A program made the position numbers and the translations under genes. Under the pieces are notes generated by a model that did not search any database, was not told the DNA's origin, and worked only from the letters and a program-made list of their open reading frames with translations. DNA of 64,000 bases. It comes from Diabrotica undecimpunctata. Its lineage: Eukaryota; Arthropoda; Insecta; Coleoptera; Chrysomelidae. The DNA lies in NCBI RefSeq assembly GCF_040954645.1, contig NC_092806.1, positions 150,006,429 to 150,070,428 of the forward strand. Reading direction: 5' to 3'. Below, one piece after another: positions 46,541 to 57,539 of the stretch; position 1 is the stretch's first letter; the number at the start of each line of letters is the position of its first letter.

Positions 46541-47140
46541 ACTTCTGTTAGGCATCTCGTTTCTCTTTACATTTCTCTTCTATTTCTTTTCTGAACCATG
46601 GTGTATTGTTGTTTCTTTTGTTCAGTACGACTTTGTGTTTTCCTAGAGCTTCTATTGCTGCCTCTACAATGTTGTTTTTAATTTTCTTCCAGCTCGCGGT
46701 TATATCTTCGATGTCAATTATTTTTTTCAGCTGTACTTATCTTCTGTGCTAGCCTCATTTGGTAGATTTCTCTTGTAGAGTCCTTTCACAGTGATTCCAC
46801 ATTTAATTTTTCCTTGGTGATTTCCTGTAAAGAATGTTTTGGCGTAATTTTCATTCTTATTTTTGCTAGTACTAGTTTGTGTTCACTCCCTGCGTCTGCT
46901 GAGTTTACAGTTCGGATATCTAAAATCTGCTTTGGGTGGATTTTTCTATTAGTGACTATAAAATCAATCATAGATATGCCCCCTGGAGTTTTCAAATGTA
47001 TATTTATACTGGAGCTTATGGTCGAAAATGTATTATGCAAAATTTGGTAAGATTTATAATCAAGAAACGTATCTCCCCACGTACTAATTATTACTAAGTC
47101 TAAAGACAAATAGTTAGTCTACCAAGAAACGTCAGATTCT
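46541..47140 (-). mobile_element. LINE endonuclease C-terminus and linker
   Basis: The minus strand gives LHNTFSTISSSINIHLKT, PGGISMIDFIVTNRKIHPK (endonuclease strand with the conserved IDF/Y) and SADAGSEHKLVL, where EHK replaces the catalytic DH. The linker with ALGKHKVVLNKRNNNTPW follows in other frames. It continues at 46262 after the inserted GAA-tailed LINE. Decayed catalytic histidine context. Confidence 0.8.
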
Positions 47141-47789
47141 CCAATTAACTCTAACAACAGAGTATACTGAAATTTTGAAGCTTCTAAATCCAAACGCCTT
47201 TCTGGGCACGGAAAAAAAAGTTTATAATTAACCAATCCCTAAAATGGTTACAGTAACAACTTATTTTATATAACTGAATCGAAATAAAAAAAGTTCTTTA
47301 CCGGTGGGTTTTACAACAACTCGCTAATTTGAAGTTTATTTTTAGGAGCAAGAGGTATTCGAACAAAAAGTCGAAGTATATATAACTAGTCAAAATATAA
47401 AGTTGTGTTGGAATTTGTATAATTAATTTTACTGTTTACTGGAACTCTGACTGGTAACAATGAATTAATTACTTGTTTACATTACATAGAAGTTGAATTT
47501 TAGGTTTGGAAATGTTTGCTAAATATCTGGAATTGTAAATTCGGTAGTAAGTAAGCTACTGAACAAAATAACGAAAACAAATTTAATAATTTTATCAAAT
47601 AAATGTCATTGTTGACAGTTAACTGCGATTATAAACTAAATAGACTAGAAAAATTAGCAAATAAAAAATATTGTTCGTGACACTCTTTGATAAAACAACT
47701 TTTTATAAATGTCGTTTATCAAAGTGTAATAAAAACGTCTTTTTAGCTTAAAGATTTATTTAACAAGTAGAGTAACTCTAAAAAACCAG
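47141..47789. other. No recognisable feature apart from a small hairpin
   Basis: AT-rich. An imperfect inverted repeat around 47680-47730 (TTTGATAAA and TTTATCAAA cores) could form a short hairpin of unknown meaning. Confidence 0.4.
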
Positions 47790-49500
47790 TCAGAAAAAAA
47801 TATTTCGCGCAAGCAAAACACTTTGTCCATACAAGTGGAGTCTCCTTTTATGCTGTTTGTCTTATAGGCTTGGTAACAATATCCCTATAGTATTGGCTGC
47901 AGCGGTTTCTTCTTAGACATTTTACTAAAATGTGTAAATTATTAGCAGGCATTATACATTCGCGTGTAATAAGCAAACCTTTGATAATTTCCTCTCTAAA
48001 TTGTGTTATTTTTATTAATTTATTTGGCACTTTATTCTAAAGTGTCAAGACATTTACAACGACAACATTTAGTAAAATATCAAATTATTAAGGCAAATTT
48101 TCGGTATCATTTTAATGACCTCCTTGAAAATTAATTACACGAATTCGTTTGGTCCGATACATCTATGAAGGATTTTCCTACATTACGACCTGCGGTTTAA
48201 GTTTGTCTTCTCTTCTTTGCATCACATTTACCACAGAAGGCATATGCTTCGAACTTATAGCAAGCTCATCTCGCCGATCCTTCCAGTTTAAAACCATTAC
48301 ACCATTATCATTTTGCCTTGCAACAATATCACCTTTTTTTAGTTTTATTTTAGTAATATCAGTTGGATTGCATTTCCTATTGGCTCGAAGTATCCCTACT
48401 AAAAAGGTTTGCCTATCCAGTAATCTTTCTGCCAAAGTGACACTATTAAACCAGTTGTCCATTATTTCCATAACCACTTTAGAGAATACAGATATACCAG
48501 GCTAAGCTTCCTTTCCGGCATAAACTTTATATTGCAAAATGTAAAAAGGGTCGGGGCACAACTTAAAAATTTTAACCCCATACCGATGCCTTTTGTTTTG
48601 CAGGTACTGCCTAAAAATTAGTCCACCTTGAAATGGTATCATCAACTCATCTATATACAGTGACATTTCGGGAATTACACAGTGATTAATCTTATCCACT
48701 AGGAAGTCAATAAGGGGCTGAACCTTGTGAAGCCGATCTCCGGGAACCTGGAACCTGGTGTTGAGTTATCCGAAATATGAAACATGCTGAAAATAAATAT
48801 ATATTTTAGTAATTAAAACCTAATATAAAATGTTATAGTACCTCAAAATCAACTCAAATCGGTTTCTGGCTATGTAGTATGTCAGTTTGCTATTATATAA
48901 CTGTGTGTTTTTCCAATAATAAGCCAGAGAGGGCATATCTACTAAACCCATCCACATAAGTACGCCTAAAAAAGTAAACATTTCTTGTCGATTTTTCACT
49001 GCTCAGCTTTTATTTCTTGCACTTCTCTTAATATTGGGTCCTCCAAGACATTGTTGAGAATAATTGTTTGTCTGATTTACTAACAGGGATACCACTTCTT
49101 CATCAAAAAACAAACAAAAGAAATCAAAAGGGCTTGCACCTTGCATTGTATCTATTAGATAGGGGTTTACGCCTACTTCGTCTGAATTCGTACTGTAATT
49201 TATATTTTTAATCCTTTGCTGATCAGATATTTGCCAATCTTCTGAAATGGGAACATTCTCATGTGCTGGTTCTTGTTCATTATTTAACTCTTCATTTCTC
49301 AAAACTTTATTTAGACTAATTTCATCACTGTTCGAATCTTCACTGTCTAGTGCATACTCTGCTGGGCATAGTCCGCTGGGCCACTGTCATGAAACTCCGA
49401 AATAGACGATGATATGTTCGTATTTCTACAGTCTCAAACAAATGCAGTAGTTAATCTCTTCTCTTCTTTGGAATCCATAATTACACTTTACAATCTCGAC
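47790..49500 (-). pseudogene. piggyBac-like transposase, decayed, with one intron
   Basis: On the minus strand the pieces run in piggyBac order. The N-terminal SPFDFFCLFFDEEVVSLLV is near 49140, and FLGVLMWMGLVDMPSLAYY and NRFELIL are near 48860. Exon 2 has MFHISDN, then SLYIDELMIPFQGG near 48650 (first catalytic Asp), RQYLQNKRHRYGVKIFKLC, EIMDNWFNSV near 48460 (second Asp) and LNWKDRRDELA near 48270 (third Asp). The C-terminal Cys-rich region is CLRRNRCSQYY near 47900. All three catalytic aspartates remain, but stops (near 48504) and a deletion before 48150 disable it. TTAA-bounded ends were not identified. Confidence 0.9.
48787..48841 (-). other. 55-bp intron in the piggyBac-like gene
   Basis: On the minus strand the segment begins GTACTATAAC and ends TTATTTTCAG, with a pyrimidine-rich acceptor. 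Splicing joins FELIL to MFHISDN with no frame change, giving the usual piggyBac 'F..LL...HF.DN' pattern. Unspliced, the frame stops at once. Intron-bearing piggyBac transposases are less common than intronless ones. Confidence 0.75.
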
Positions 49501-49598
49501 TGTATCAGAAAGCAACAACAGATAACTAACTATCTGTTAGAGCTTGCAAAAAGCTTGTTCTATATTTGTCACCACTAATAGGATAGACATCTATCGTT

Positions 49599-50397
49599 CT
49601 TCTTCTTGATGTGCCTATCCGTTACGAATGTTGGCGATCATCATGGCAATATTTATCTTATCTGCAGCAGCGCGGAAAAGCTGCATAGATGTTGTATTGA
49701 ACCAGATTCTGAGGTTCTTCAACCAAGATGTTCTTCTTCTTCCTGGACCTCGTTTTCCAAATATTTTTCCTTGCAGGATGGCTTGAAGAAGAGCATATCT
49801 GGATTCATTTCGCATAATATGTCCGAAGAACTGTAACTTTTGAGATTTGATAGCGGTCAGTACTTCTTGATTCTTACTCATTCTTCTGAGGATCTCCTCA
49901 TTTGTGACTCGGTCAGTCCACGGGATCTTAAGAATTCTCCGATATTGCCACATCTCAAATGCTTCCAGTTTTCTGCACATAACTTCGTTCAAGGTCCACG
50001 ATTCAACACCATAAAAAGGACAGAGAAGACGTAGCATCACAGCATTCTTACTTTTGTATCAAGAGAGAGGTTGTGACTCTTGAAGAAGGCCCCCATCCGA
50101 TTGAAGGTGAATCTAGCTTTTCCGATGCGTACTCTAATCTCCTGGTTATTGGTCCATTTTTCATTTACTATGGTGCCGAGGTAGTTGTAGTGCGTCACTC
50201 TTTCTACAGGGGATTGGTTGACGTAGAGTTGACCTTCTGTTATTCTTTTCTTGCTAATTATCATAAGCTTTGTCTTCTTAACGTTTATATTGAGTCCATA
50301 TTGTTGACTGTAATACCTGATTTTGTTCATAAGAACTTGTAGGTCTTCTAAGTTGTCCGCAAATACTATGGTGTCATCTGCATATCTGATGTTGTTT
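49599..50397 (-). mobile_element. GAA-tailed LINE inserted near the piggyBac-like element
   Basis: The minus strand reads INNIRYADDTIVFADNLEDL near 50385, KTKLMIISKK, HYNYLGTIV, a frameshift near 50040, then VESWTLNEVMCRKLEAFEM, YRRILKIPWTDRVTNEEIL, LQFFGHIMRNESRY and RRRTSWLKNLRIWF. The end is CTTCTTCTTG at 49599. A 10-bp direct repeat, ATCTATCGTT, occurs at 49589-49598 and 50398-50407. 5'-truncated just before the catalytic box. Confidence 0.92.
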
Positions 50398-50407
50398 ATC
50401 TATCGTT

Positions 50408-50649
50408 AGCAACCCCTAATATTCTTAATTTTAGTTTACAGAAATTTGCAGGTCGATAAATATTAGAATATACTTAATATTTTATTGTGAGTGGCGGAGG
50501 TGGCGCTCATGGCCCCCTCATTGAGACATCACTCGTGGGGCCACCAACATAGGTACTCAGGTTTAAAATGGTGTGAAATACCTAAAAATATATTAAGTCC
50601 CAAAAGATTCTTACAAAAGCCTAAATTAAAATAATAAATAAAAATGGTC
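50408..50649. other. No recognisable feature
   Basis: Includes a GC-richer patch (50495-50560) with a GGCGG..GGCGCTCATGG motif; not assigned. Confidence 0.4.
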
Positions 50650-51206
50650 GTGGCCTTATGCGTCAACATACTCTTGGAGAGCTGTAGCTCAATGAAAGAA
50701 AGGATGCCCAATAGATGGAGGGAGAGTGTGATGGTATCATTGTATAAAGATAAGGAGAACATTCATGACTATAACAACTATAGAATAATAAAGTTAATGC
50801 CGCACACAATGAAAATTTGGGAGAGAACTGTAGAGCGAAGGTTAAGGAGAGAGACATCAATAGGAAAAGAACAGTTTGAGTTTATGCCAGGGAGAAGGAC
50901 AAGGGATGACTGTTTTGCTTTGAGATAGTTGGTAAAAATATACAGCGAAAAAAAAGACAGCTAAATTTGGAATATATGGATCTTCAGAACGCATACGATA
51001 TATTCCCTAGACAAAAGCTATGGAGATGTATGAGAGAGAAATGGGATCCTGAGAAGTACGTAGGGCTCGATTGGCCGAAAGTTTTCCAGTGAAGGTTGGT
51101 TTCCATCAAGGATCTTCACTGAGTTCCTACTTGTTTAATCTTGTTATGGATATACTGACATAGAAAGTAACAGAGGGATCTCCTTGGTCAATGCCCTTTG
51201 CTGATG
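50650..51206 (+). mobile_element. LINE reverse transcriptase, part 1
   Basis: The plus strand reads PNRWRESVMVSLYKDKENIH, NNYRIIKLMPHTMKIWERTV, EQFEFMPGRRTRDDCFALR and a frameshifted region with YDI near 50995. VGFHQGSSLSSYLFNLVMDI (frame shift near 51090) and MPFADG follow near 51190-51206. This is the RT from fingers to the first catalytic aspartate. The reading then enters a 433-bp block at 51207. Confidence 0.82.
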
Positions 51207-51639
51207 GTATTATCACCAGATGGGACGTAAGGGCGTAAAGAATCACTGCCACTTAACAATCCCACGATGCCGTACAGGGGGACTTCGACCAGTCAATTCG
51301 AAGTCCACACTGCGTAAATTCCATTATCGATGGATTTTTGGTTTTTCTTACACCAGGAATTGAAAATAAAATAACATTTTGAAAGGTGGAAGCTATCCAG
51401 CCACAGAGTCTAAAAGAATAGAGCGGAGCAGAGCCCCGACATTGGACTCCCAGGGTGCAGAGACCCTATTTGGGAGCCGAGAGCAGACTGAGGCCGAGAT
51501 CAGAAAATGTCCCATATTTATAAGTATACTAGTATTTATACGGCATTTCCAGATCTCTCGGCCAATGATAAAATTGGAACAGTTTTAAGGCGAAGCGATG
51601 CGCATCAGGGTGCGTATTAGTCGAGGACTTATGCACCAG
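51207..51639. mobile_element. 433-bp insertion in the RT catalytic box
   Basis: The block is flanked by GATG on both sides (51203-51206 and 51640-51643). Removing it reconnects FAD with DSIVLVEES, re-forming a normal FADD box. It begins GTATTATCACC and ends GCACCAG, is GC-richer than average and contains a TATA-like TTTATAAGTATAC near 51520. No coding content or terminal inverted repeats were recognised. A short element such as an LTR is possible but the ends are not diagnostic. Confidence 0.45.
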
Positions 51640-52432
51640 GATGACAGTATCGTGTTAGTAGAGGAGAGCAAAGATATGTTGGAGTAGAAGTTGAAAGATT
51701 CGAGAAGAGCTATTGAAGAAGGAAGACTTAAGATTAGCATGTCGAAAACGGAGTATATATGGTTAGGAGGTAGAGGAATGGTTTTGGACATGGAATTACT
51801 TGAAGAAAAACTAGAAAGAGTAGGAGAATTTAAATAACTTGGTTTCTACATAACGGAAAATGGGACGCTCAATCGAGATATTGTCCACGGGATGCAGACT
51901 GATTGATTTAACTGAAAGCGAATGAGCGAGATACTTTGTAATCGAAAAATCGGGGAATGTCTGAATGGAAAGGTGAGACATGGGTTGGTGTACGGCGGTG
52001 AAGTGTGGCTTAGAAGAATGATTTAAAAAAATAAGATGAAGGTAGCTCACATGAAAAAGTTACGGTGGATGTTGGATAAGACTAAAAGTGACAGTGTCAG
52101 GAACGACTTACTTAGGAAAAGAGACAGGGTGACTACAGTCTCAAAAAAGCTTCAAGAACAAAAACTGCAATGGTTTATGAACGTCAGACGTAGAAATGAA
52201 AACTGTGTGAGACGAAGGATAGAGTTGTTAAAAGTTGATAAAAGGAGAAGGTGGAGAACAACCTAGAACAAGATGGAAGCACTGTGTGGTAGAAGACTTA
52301 AAACAAAAAAGTTTAGGTGAAAAATACCCGATGGACAGATATAAGTGACGACGAAGAGTAAGAAACATCGACCCCTGAAAGGGGAAAAGCTGAGGAAGTA
52401 AGACTTTCTTAATTCATATACTGTATTTTAAA
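51640..52432 (+). mobile_element. LINE reverse transcriptase, part 2 and tail
   Basis: The plus strand resumes DDSIVLVEESKDMLE, SRRAIEEGRLKISMSKTEYI, FK.LGFYITENGTLNR near 51840, then the C-terminal part KMKVAHMKKLRWM near 52040, RRRIELLKVDKRRRW near 52220 and a 3' UTR. The FADDQ LINE at 52433 interrupts the UTR. Its 3' end continues from 53308 to about 53370. Stops and frameshifts are numerous. Confidence 0.78.
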
Positions 52433-53307
52433 CCTTAAATTTTCTTTTCCTGAAACCATGGAAAAGAAAGTGCGAAGGAATGGGTATACCAGTAAGGAAC
52501 GAACATCTATATACGCTAAGTTTTGCCGACGACCAAATAGTGATCGCACAAGACGAGGATGACCTCAGTTTTATGATGAGAAAACTGGAGCAGGAATATA
52601 CAAAGAATGGGATGGAAATAAACCTAAAGAAAACTGAATACCTAACAACGGAGAATACAGAAATAAAACAGCTGGAAATAGACGAAGGAAAACAAATCAA
52701 AGGAACAGACAAGTATAAGTATTTAGGTTTCATAATATCAAACAAAGGAACAACGGAGGAAGATATGAAAAATAGACTAGGACAAACAAGAGACTGCATA
52801 CGAAAATTGAACCCGGTGCTATGGGATAAAAACATCAGCATGAAAACAAAGAAAATATATAATACCATGACAAGAAGTATCCTCACTTATGGGTGTGAAA
52901 ATTGGACAATAAATAAGAAAACCAAAAACAAACTAAGAGCAACAGAGATGGAATTCCTAAGGAGAAGCTGCAGTGTAACAAGAAGAGATAGAATAAATAA
53001 CATGGAGATTAAGAGGAGAATGGGAATGAACTCCGACATAATAGACTACATCGAACAGAAGAGGTTAACCTGGTACGGACATGTCAGAAGAGCAGACCAG
53101 AATCGGTGGATAAATAGAATAACAGAGTGGAGCCCGATAGGAAGAAGAAAGAGAGGCAGACCCCGAAGATCTTTCAGAGATGAAGTGGACGAAGCAATGA
53201 GTAGAAGAAACCTACAGAAACGGGACTGGCTAAACAGGAAAAATTGGAGAAAACGGTTGAGTGAAGGAATACAGTGAAAACTGTGGAAATCCTTGTATAT
53301 TATATAA
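52433..53307 (+). mobile_element. FADDQ-family LINE with an almost intact C-terminal frame
   Basis: A 265-codon open frame (52480-53277) encodes GMGIPVRNEHLYTLSFADDQ (catalytic box intact), YKYLGFIISNKGT, LWDKNISMKTKKIYNT (one residue short of relatives), RSILTYGCENWTI, LTWYGHVRRADQNRW and RGRPRRSFRDEVDEAM. A 13-bp direct repeat, ACTGTATTTTAAA, flanks it at 52420-52432 and 53308-53320. The 3' end, ATCCTTGTATATTATATA, resembles that of the 40833-41699 copy. It is 5'-truncated and therefore inactive, but looks young. Confidence 0.92.
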
Positions 53308-53320
53308 ACTGTATTTTAAA

Positions 53321-54930
53321 AACCGTCCGACCCAAAAGTCGAAACATCAAATAAAAAATTTAATATTATTTAGTTATAAACAATTAATGATAATGAACAC
53401 ATTCAAACAAATTATTCAATATTAAAGTTCATTCGATTCACTTGACTGTGAATGTTGTTTGTACTATAAAGAGATGGTATATCAGCGTATTTTTATTTAT
53501 ATATAGTCATCCGTCGTTAGCGATATCTTAAATGCATAACGAAGTTTACTCACTCCCGAAAGCGAAAGTGACAGCCAACCACCTACAGCCAGACTCTGAC
53601 CTAGAAACTTTTTTCTATCCGAAACATTTCCTTTTTTTATTTTGATCTGTTTTTGCTTGTATTGTTGACAAACAAAGAAAATCCAAGATGTTAAATCATT
53701 TCTGACACTTTTTAGTTAAGTGGGACGCACGAGCTGCTGCTAGTTTTGATGATCGTGATGCTGGATGACAAAATACCTACGATTTTTTTTGTATTTGTTC
53801 CATGTTCCCTTCCACACGCGCCGTTCCAGAGATTTGTCCTAGATTGGAATCGGTGTCTCAAATATCATTTTAAGCACTCGTGTGCAATGAAGGTATTTTC
53901 GTGTTTCCGCATTTTTTTTTTATGTGGGCAATAATTGTATTAGACGTTTTTAGCGATAGCGACCGAAATCATATCAATTCTAAGGCCACGTCAAAAACAT
54001 ATTTAAACATTTTTTTAGTACTTGCCTTTGCTTCTTTGTAATAGGAAAAAAGCTAGGTCATCAATTAAAACAAATATTTTAGAGTTAGTCAAGTCATCAG
54101 ATATTTTATCTCTAAAAACTAGACGAACAAGCTGAATTTGGCTGAGAATGTCAATTTTGGGACCCCAAAGAAGATGTAAAAAGTTTGCCACTCCTAACAC
54201 CAGATATCTCCCTAAAACGCCTCTCGTAGAGATTAAAAAATGAAAAATATTGATTTACCAAGAATATTTACGCCTTAGAAAGAAATGTTTTAAAAAAAAT
54301 CTAGCTGAGATTGTTTTAAACAAAAATGTTTATTAGCACTTTTTATAGATTGAACCGTTCTCTCAGAAATAACTCTTAAAGCGCCCGGCCATTTTAAATA
54401 TCAGTTACGCGAGCAAAATAAATTTTTTAACTAAAATTAGTATCAACTCGAGGGTAAAAATTCATTTACATTTTAAAAAAGAAGAGTGCAGCTCTCGTAT
54501 AGAATTTTTGTATTTTGCCATAAATGTAGTTTGCAGTTTCTATAAATCTGTTATATGATTCTCATGAGATTAATAAACCTGATCACTTCCATTAACAGGC
54601 CACAGTGGAATTTCCATTGGTAGAGCCTAATCTTTAAAACTTATAATATGAAATTTTGATTTTGAGTTTTGGCAACAAATATGAGGTATTTGAAATTTGC
54701 CTCAACTTTCACATTACAAACGATCGTACGTTATGGGAAATGCTTCCACAAAGACGGTATTAGACGGAATTTGTAGCTGAAGTTGTATATTTTCGAAAAA
54801 CGTACTTGTGTAATTGAAAAGAAGCACTTTTATTTATATTATTGAAGTTAATATTAAATTGTTAAATTTATTCTTTAATCAGGGGACTTATTTTGTTAGG
54901 AGAAGAAATAACTACATCAGTTCTAAAAAA
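53321..54930. other. LINE 3' end, then no recognisable feature
   Basis: 53321-53370 is probably the remaining 3' end of the LINE interrupted at 52432, ending in an A-rich run. The rest, about 1.5 kb, is non-coding with no identified repeat structure. A plus-strand 62-codon frame at 53746 has no motif. Confidence 0.4.
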
Positions 54931-54939
54931 AATGTATTT

Positions 54940-55805
54940 CAATAAATAATTGAACTGCAACAACTTTATCAGATGAACAACAAGGATTTAGATCCAGGAA
55001 TATCCTGCGTAGATGACGTATTTGTACTAAGACAAATCAGAGAAAATGCCATCGAGTACAATAAACCACGATATCTATGTTTTATAGACCTAACAAAGGC
55101 GTTCAATTGCATCCAAGTCGAGGACGTCTTACACCTACTGTATAAAAGAAATATACCAATCAATATACAAACCATCGAAAACATCTACTTCCATAATACA
55201 GGCAAAGATAAATGGAAAACTTACTCAGTGTATATCAGTACAAAGCGGAGTCAGACAGGGTAACTCGTTAAGCCCACTTCTCTTTAATATAATAATGGAC
55301 GAAATAATATAAGCAGTACGTAAAAGCCATGGTTACAGAATGGAGAACAAAGAAATCCAAATATTATGTTATGCAGAGACGCCACACATCTGAAAGAACA
55401 AACACCTAAGACAAGGCACAAAAACAAGAATCTATAAAGCAGCAAATAGACCCATAATAACATACACGGCGGAGACACCACCTGACACATCTAAAACGAG
55501 ACTACTACTAGAATCAGCAGAGATGAAAATACTTCGACGAATATCAGGGAAAAGTCTGTTGGATAGGGAGAGAAGCGAAAACATAAGAAGAGCATGCAAT
55601 ATAGAAGACATAAATGGATGGGTGACAAAACGGAAACAGGAGTGGAACGAACACATTAGTAGAATGGTAGAGGATAGAATAGTAGGAATAACACGAGAGA
55701 AGTCACCAAATGGACGAAGAAGTATTGGCAGATCCAGAAACAGATGGTGCGATTAATTTAACAATTCAGGAGGCTAATTAAAGAAGACACAGGCTTTAAA
55801 GCCTA
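54940..55805 (+). mobile_element. LINE reverse transcriptase with an internal deletion
   Basis: The plus strand reads QQGFRSRNI-like fingers near 54985, SCVDDVFVLRQIRENAIEY near 55005, YLCFIDLTKAFNCIQ near 55075, and frameshifted GVRQGNSLSPLLFNIIMDEI near 55250. ILCYAE follows near 55370, where YADD is cut short. It then jumps to GTKTRIYKAANRPIITYTAE, EMKILRRISGKSL, WNEHISRM and SIGRSRNRW. The tail (AYIQEGRRKKE-like) merges into the minisatellite at 55806. The palm beyond the first aspartate position is lost. Confidence 0.85.
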
Positions 55806-56059
55806 CATACAAGAAGGAAGAAGGAAGAAGGAAGAAGGAAGAAGGAAGAAGGAAGAAGGAAGAAGGAAGAAGGAAGAAGGAAGAAGGAAGAAGGAAGAAG
55901 GAAGAAGGAAGAAGGAAGAAGGAAGAAGGAAGAAGGAAGAAGGAAGAAGGAAGAAGGAAGAAGGAAGAAGGAAGAAGGAAGAAGGAAGTAGGAAGTAGGA
56001 AGAAGGAAGAAGGAAGAAGGAAGAAGGAAGAAGGAAGAAGGAAGAAGGAAGAAGAAGAT
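55806..56059. repeat. Minisatellite of 7-bp GAAGGAA units
   Basis: About 36 tandem GAAGGAA units with one or two variants (GTAGGAA near 55985). It grows directly from the end of the LINE's last codons, so the LINE tail seeded it. Confidence 0.97.
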
Positions 56060-56642
56060 AATATTTATACAATTTCTATAACAATTTAAATTTCTTAACC
56101 TATGACGACCTTGTGCTTTTAGAAATTAGCAAAAAACATTAACAGAAAGCGACATGGGACAGTCAGGAAAAAAATTTAAAAATGTTACCAAGGTTTAACT
56201 TTGCATAACTTTGTTTACGATGTTTTATTACGTTTCTGATAAATAGATCCCTTGTATATGTTACAAAAGTAATCAAAAGGGCTTAAACGTGTTTTATATT
56301 ACTTTTTGCTAATTAATTTTAGTGTTTTACAGAAATTATATTATTGTATATGCAAATTAGGTCATGCTTATATTTATTAGCGGGGGCGCAACTAATCATC
56401 TAAATGAAGAAAGGCTTATACATAGAAAACGTGAAAAAGAGGAAATGTTTAAGAGTAATGTCACGATGCTAATGTCTTTCTGAACTTTACTCATATAAAT
56501 TACGTGGTAAAAGAATAATCTAGGGTACTTTCTTATTATCATCTGCCAAATTAAAATTCTACCATTACACTGCATCTTAGTAAAATAAATAAAACACTCG
56601 CATATATAATATTTTTGTTAATATCTATATTATTGTTTTCAG
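56060..56642 (+). other. Presumed intron sequence upstream of a candidate exon
   Basis: AT-rich and non-coding, ending in a pyrimidine-rich tract and CAG at 56642 (TATTATTGTTTTCAG). This is a plausible splice acceptor for the exon that follows. Confidence 0.4.
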
Positions 56643-57047
56643 GTTCGATCGTTAGAGGTCGGTCCAACTTTCGTTGACAAACTTTTGCGGTATGGCAAAC
56701 GATTTCTTCGTTTGCCTAGTACGTCATCAAAATGTTAACGCTAACAATGCGAAGGGAAGATAGAACTAAAGTGCCAGTGACAAACCCCAACGAAGAATTT
56801 GTGGATATTTTACAAGTACAACAGTTGCTGCTCAATGAAACTCGTCGCGAACAACAAGCTTCTTCGCAGGCTTCTCTATCACAAACTTCGGCCATGTTGG
56901 TACAACACCAATCTCACGGAAGAGCTGTGGAAGTTCCACCTGGATATTATTATGGAGCGTATCCACCTGCGGCGGGACCTTCGACGCCGACTTCGACGAG
57001 TGTTGATGAGTTGGTAGCGATGTGGTTTTCGGGTTCTCAGGCTACCG
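56643..57047 (+). other. Candidate host exon (5' UTR plus coding start)
   Basis: A pyrimidine tract and AG precede the exon at 56642, and ACCG/GTAAGTT at 57047/57048 is a strong donor. The first 89 bases contain a stop (TGA at 56675) in the frame of the downstream ATG, so they are probably untranslated. Base composition is more balanced than its flanks, and no transposon motif is present. The coding part is given separately. Confidence 0.6.
56732..57047 (+). CDS. N-terminal coding exon of an unrecognised host protein (partial)
   Basis: This open frame of 105 codons starts at ATG 56732 (context AAAATGT) and runs into a splice donor, leaving phase 1. The peptide begins MLTLTMRREDRTKVPV and has a helical, charged segment (EEFVDILQVQQLLLNETRRE, residues about 21-40). 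A Gln/Ser-rich stretch (about 41-58) follows, then a Tyr/Pro-rich segment (PPGYYYGAYPPAAG, about 69-82), a Ser/Thr run and DELVAMWFSGSQATG. This mix looks like a regulatory protein's disordered N-terminus. I do not recognise the family. The open frame continues 14 codons into the intron before a stop. That could mark a short isoform but is more likely chance. Confidence 0.6.
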
Positions 57048-57274
57048 GTAAGTTAATTTTAGTTGTAAATACCTGCTATAAACCAATTTAATAGAAGTTA
57101 AGTTTTTATTTTTCTTTGGTTTAATTAAAAAATATATTCCTAAAATTATTTCCAATAAGAATCATAGACCATATTGTATGACCTTAACGAATGGATTGTA
57201 TACAAAATAAACTCCTATATTCCGGAAGAAATACTGATTTGGATTAGCTTGATACGTCAGAAAAAATTAGCCAG
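57048..57274 (+). other. Presumed intron start
   Basis: It begins GTAAGTTAATTTTAG at 57048. AT-rich, no feature before the LINE fragment. Confidence 0.4.
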
Positions 57275-57470
57275 GAGAAAAATAACAGCATAATCCTCGG
57301 CGCCAGTAGGGAGTAGACCATGACTGAAAGTAAAGGATGGTGTGGTCGAAAACGCAAGGAAGATTGGCGCAGCAAACTTGCAACAGTTGACGATGAATAG
57401 AACGACTGGCGGAATGGACTTAGGAAGGTCGAGATTTAATTGTAGACTGAAGTACCAGTAATGATGATAA
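57275..57470 (+). mobile_element. LINE C-terminal fragment
   Basis: The plus strand reads DGVVENARKIGAANLQQL, then MNRTTGGMDLGRSR, the tail of a LINE in which W.D.V..DAR..GA.NW...A..R..WR is conserved. Both tryptophans after the Asn are lost. Short and isolated. Confidence 0.6.
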
Positions 57471-57539
57471 ATCCTCGTATGAGGATATCAAGTATTAAAA
57501 TAATGATTCAAAAGATTTCCTAGAGGATGCAAAAATTTA

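Noticed and set aside
55803..56072. 89-codon minus-strand ORF of Leu/Pro/Ser repeats
   Set aside because: It is the complement of the GAAGGAA minisatellite.
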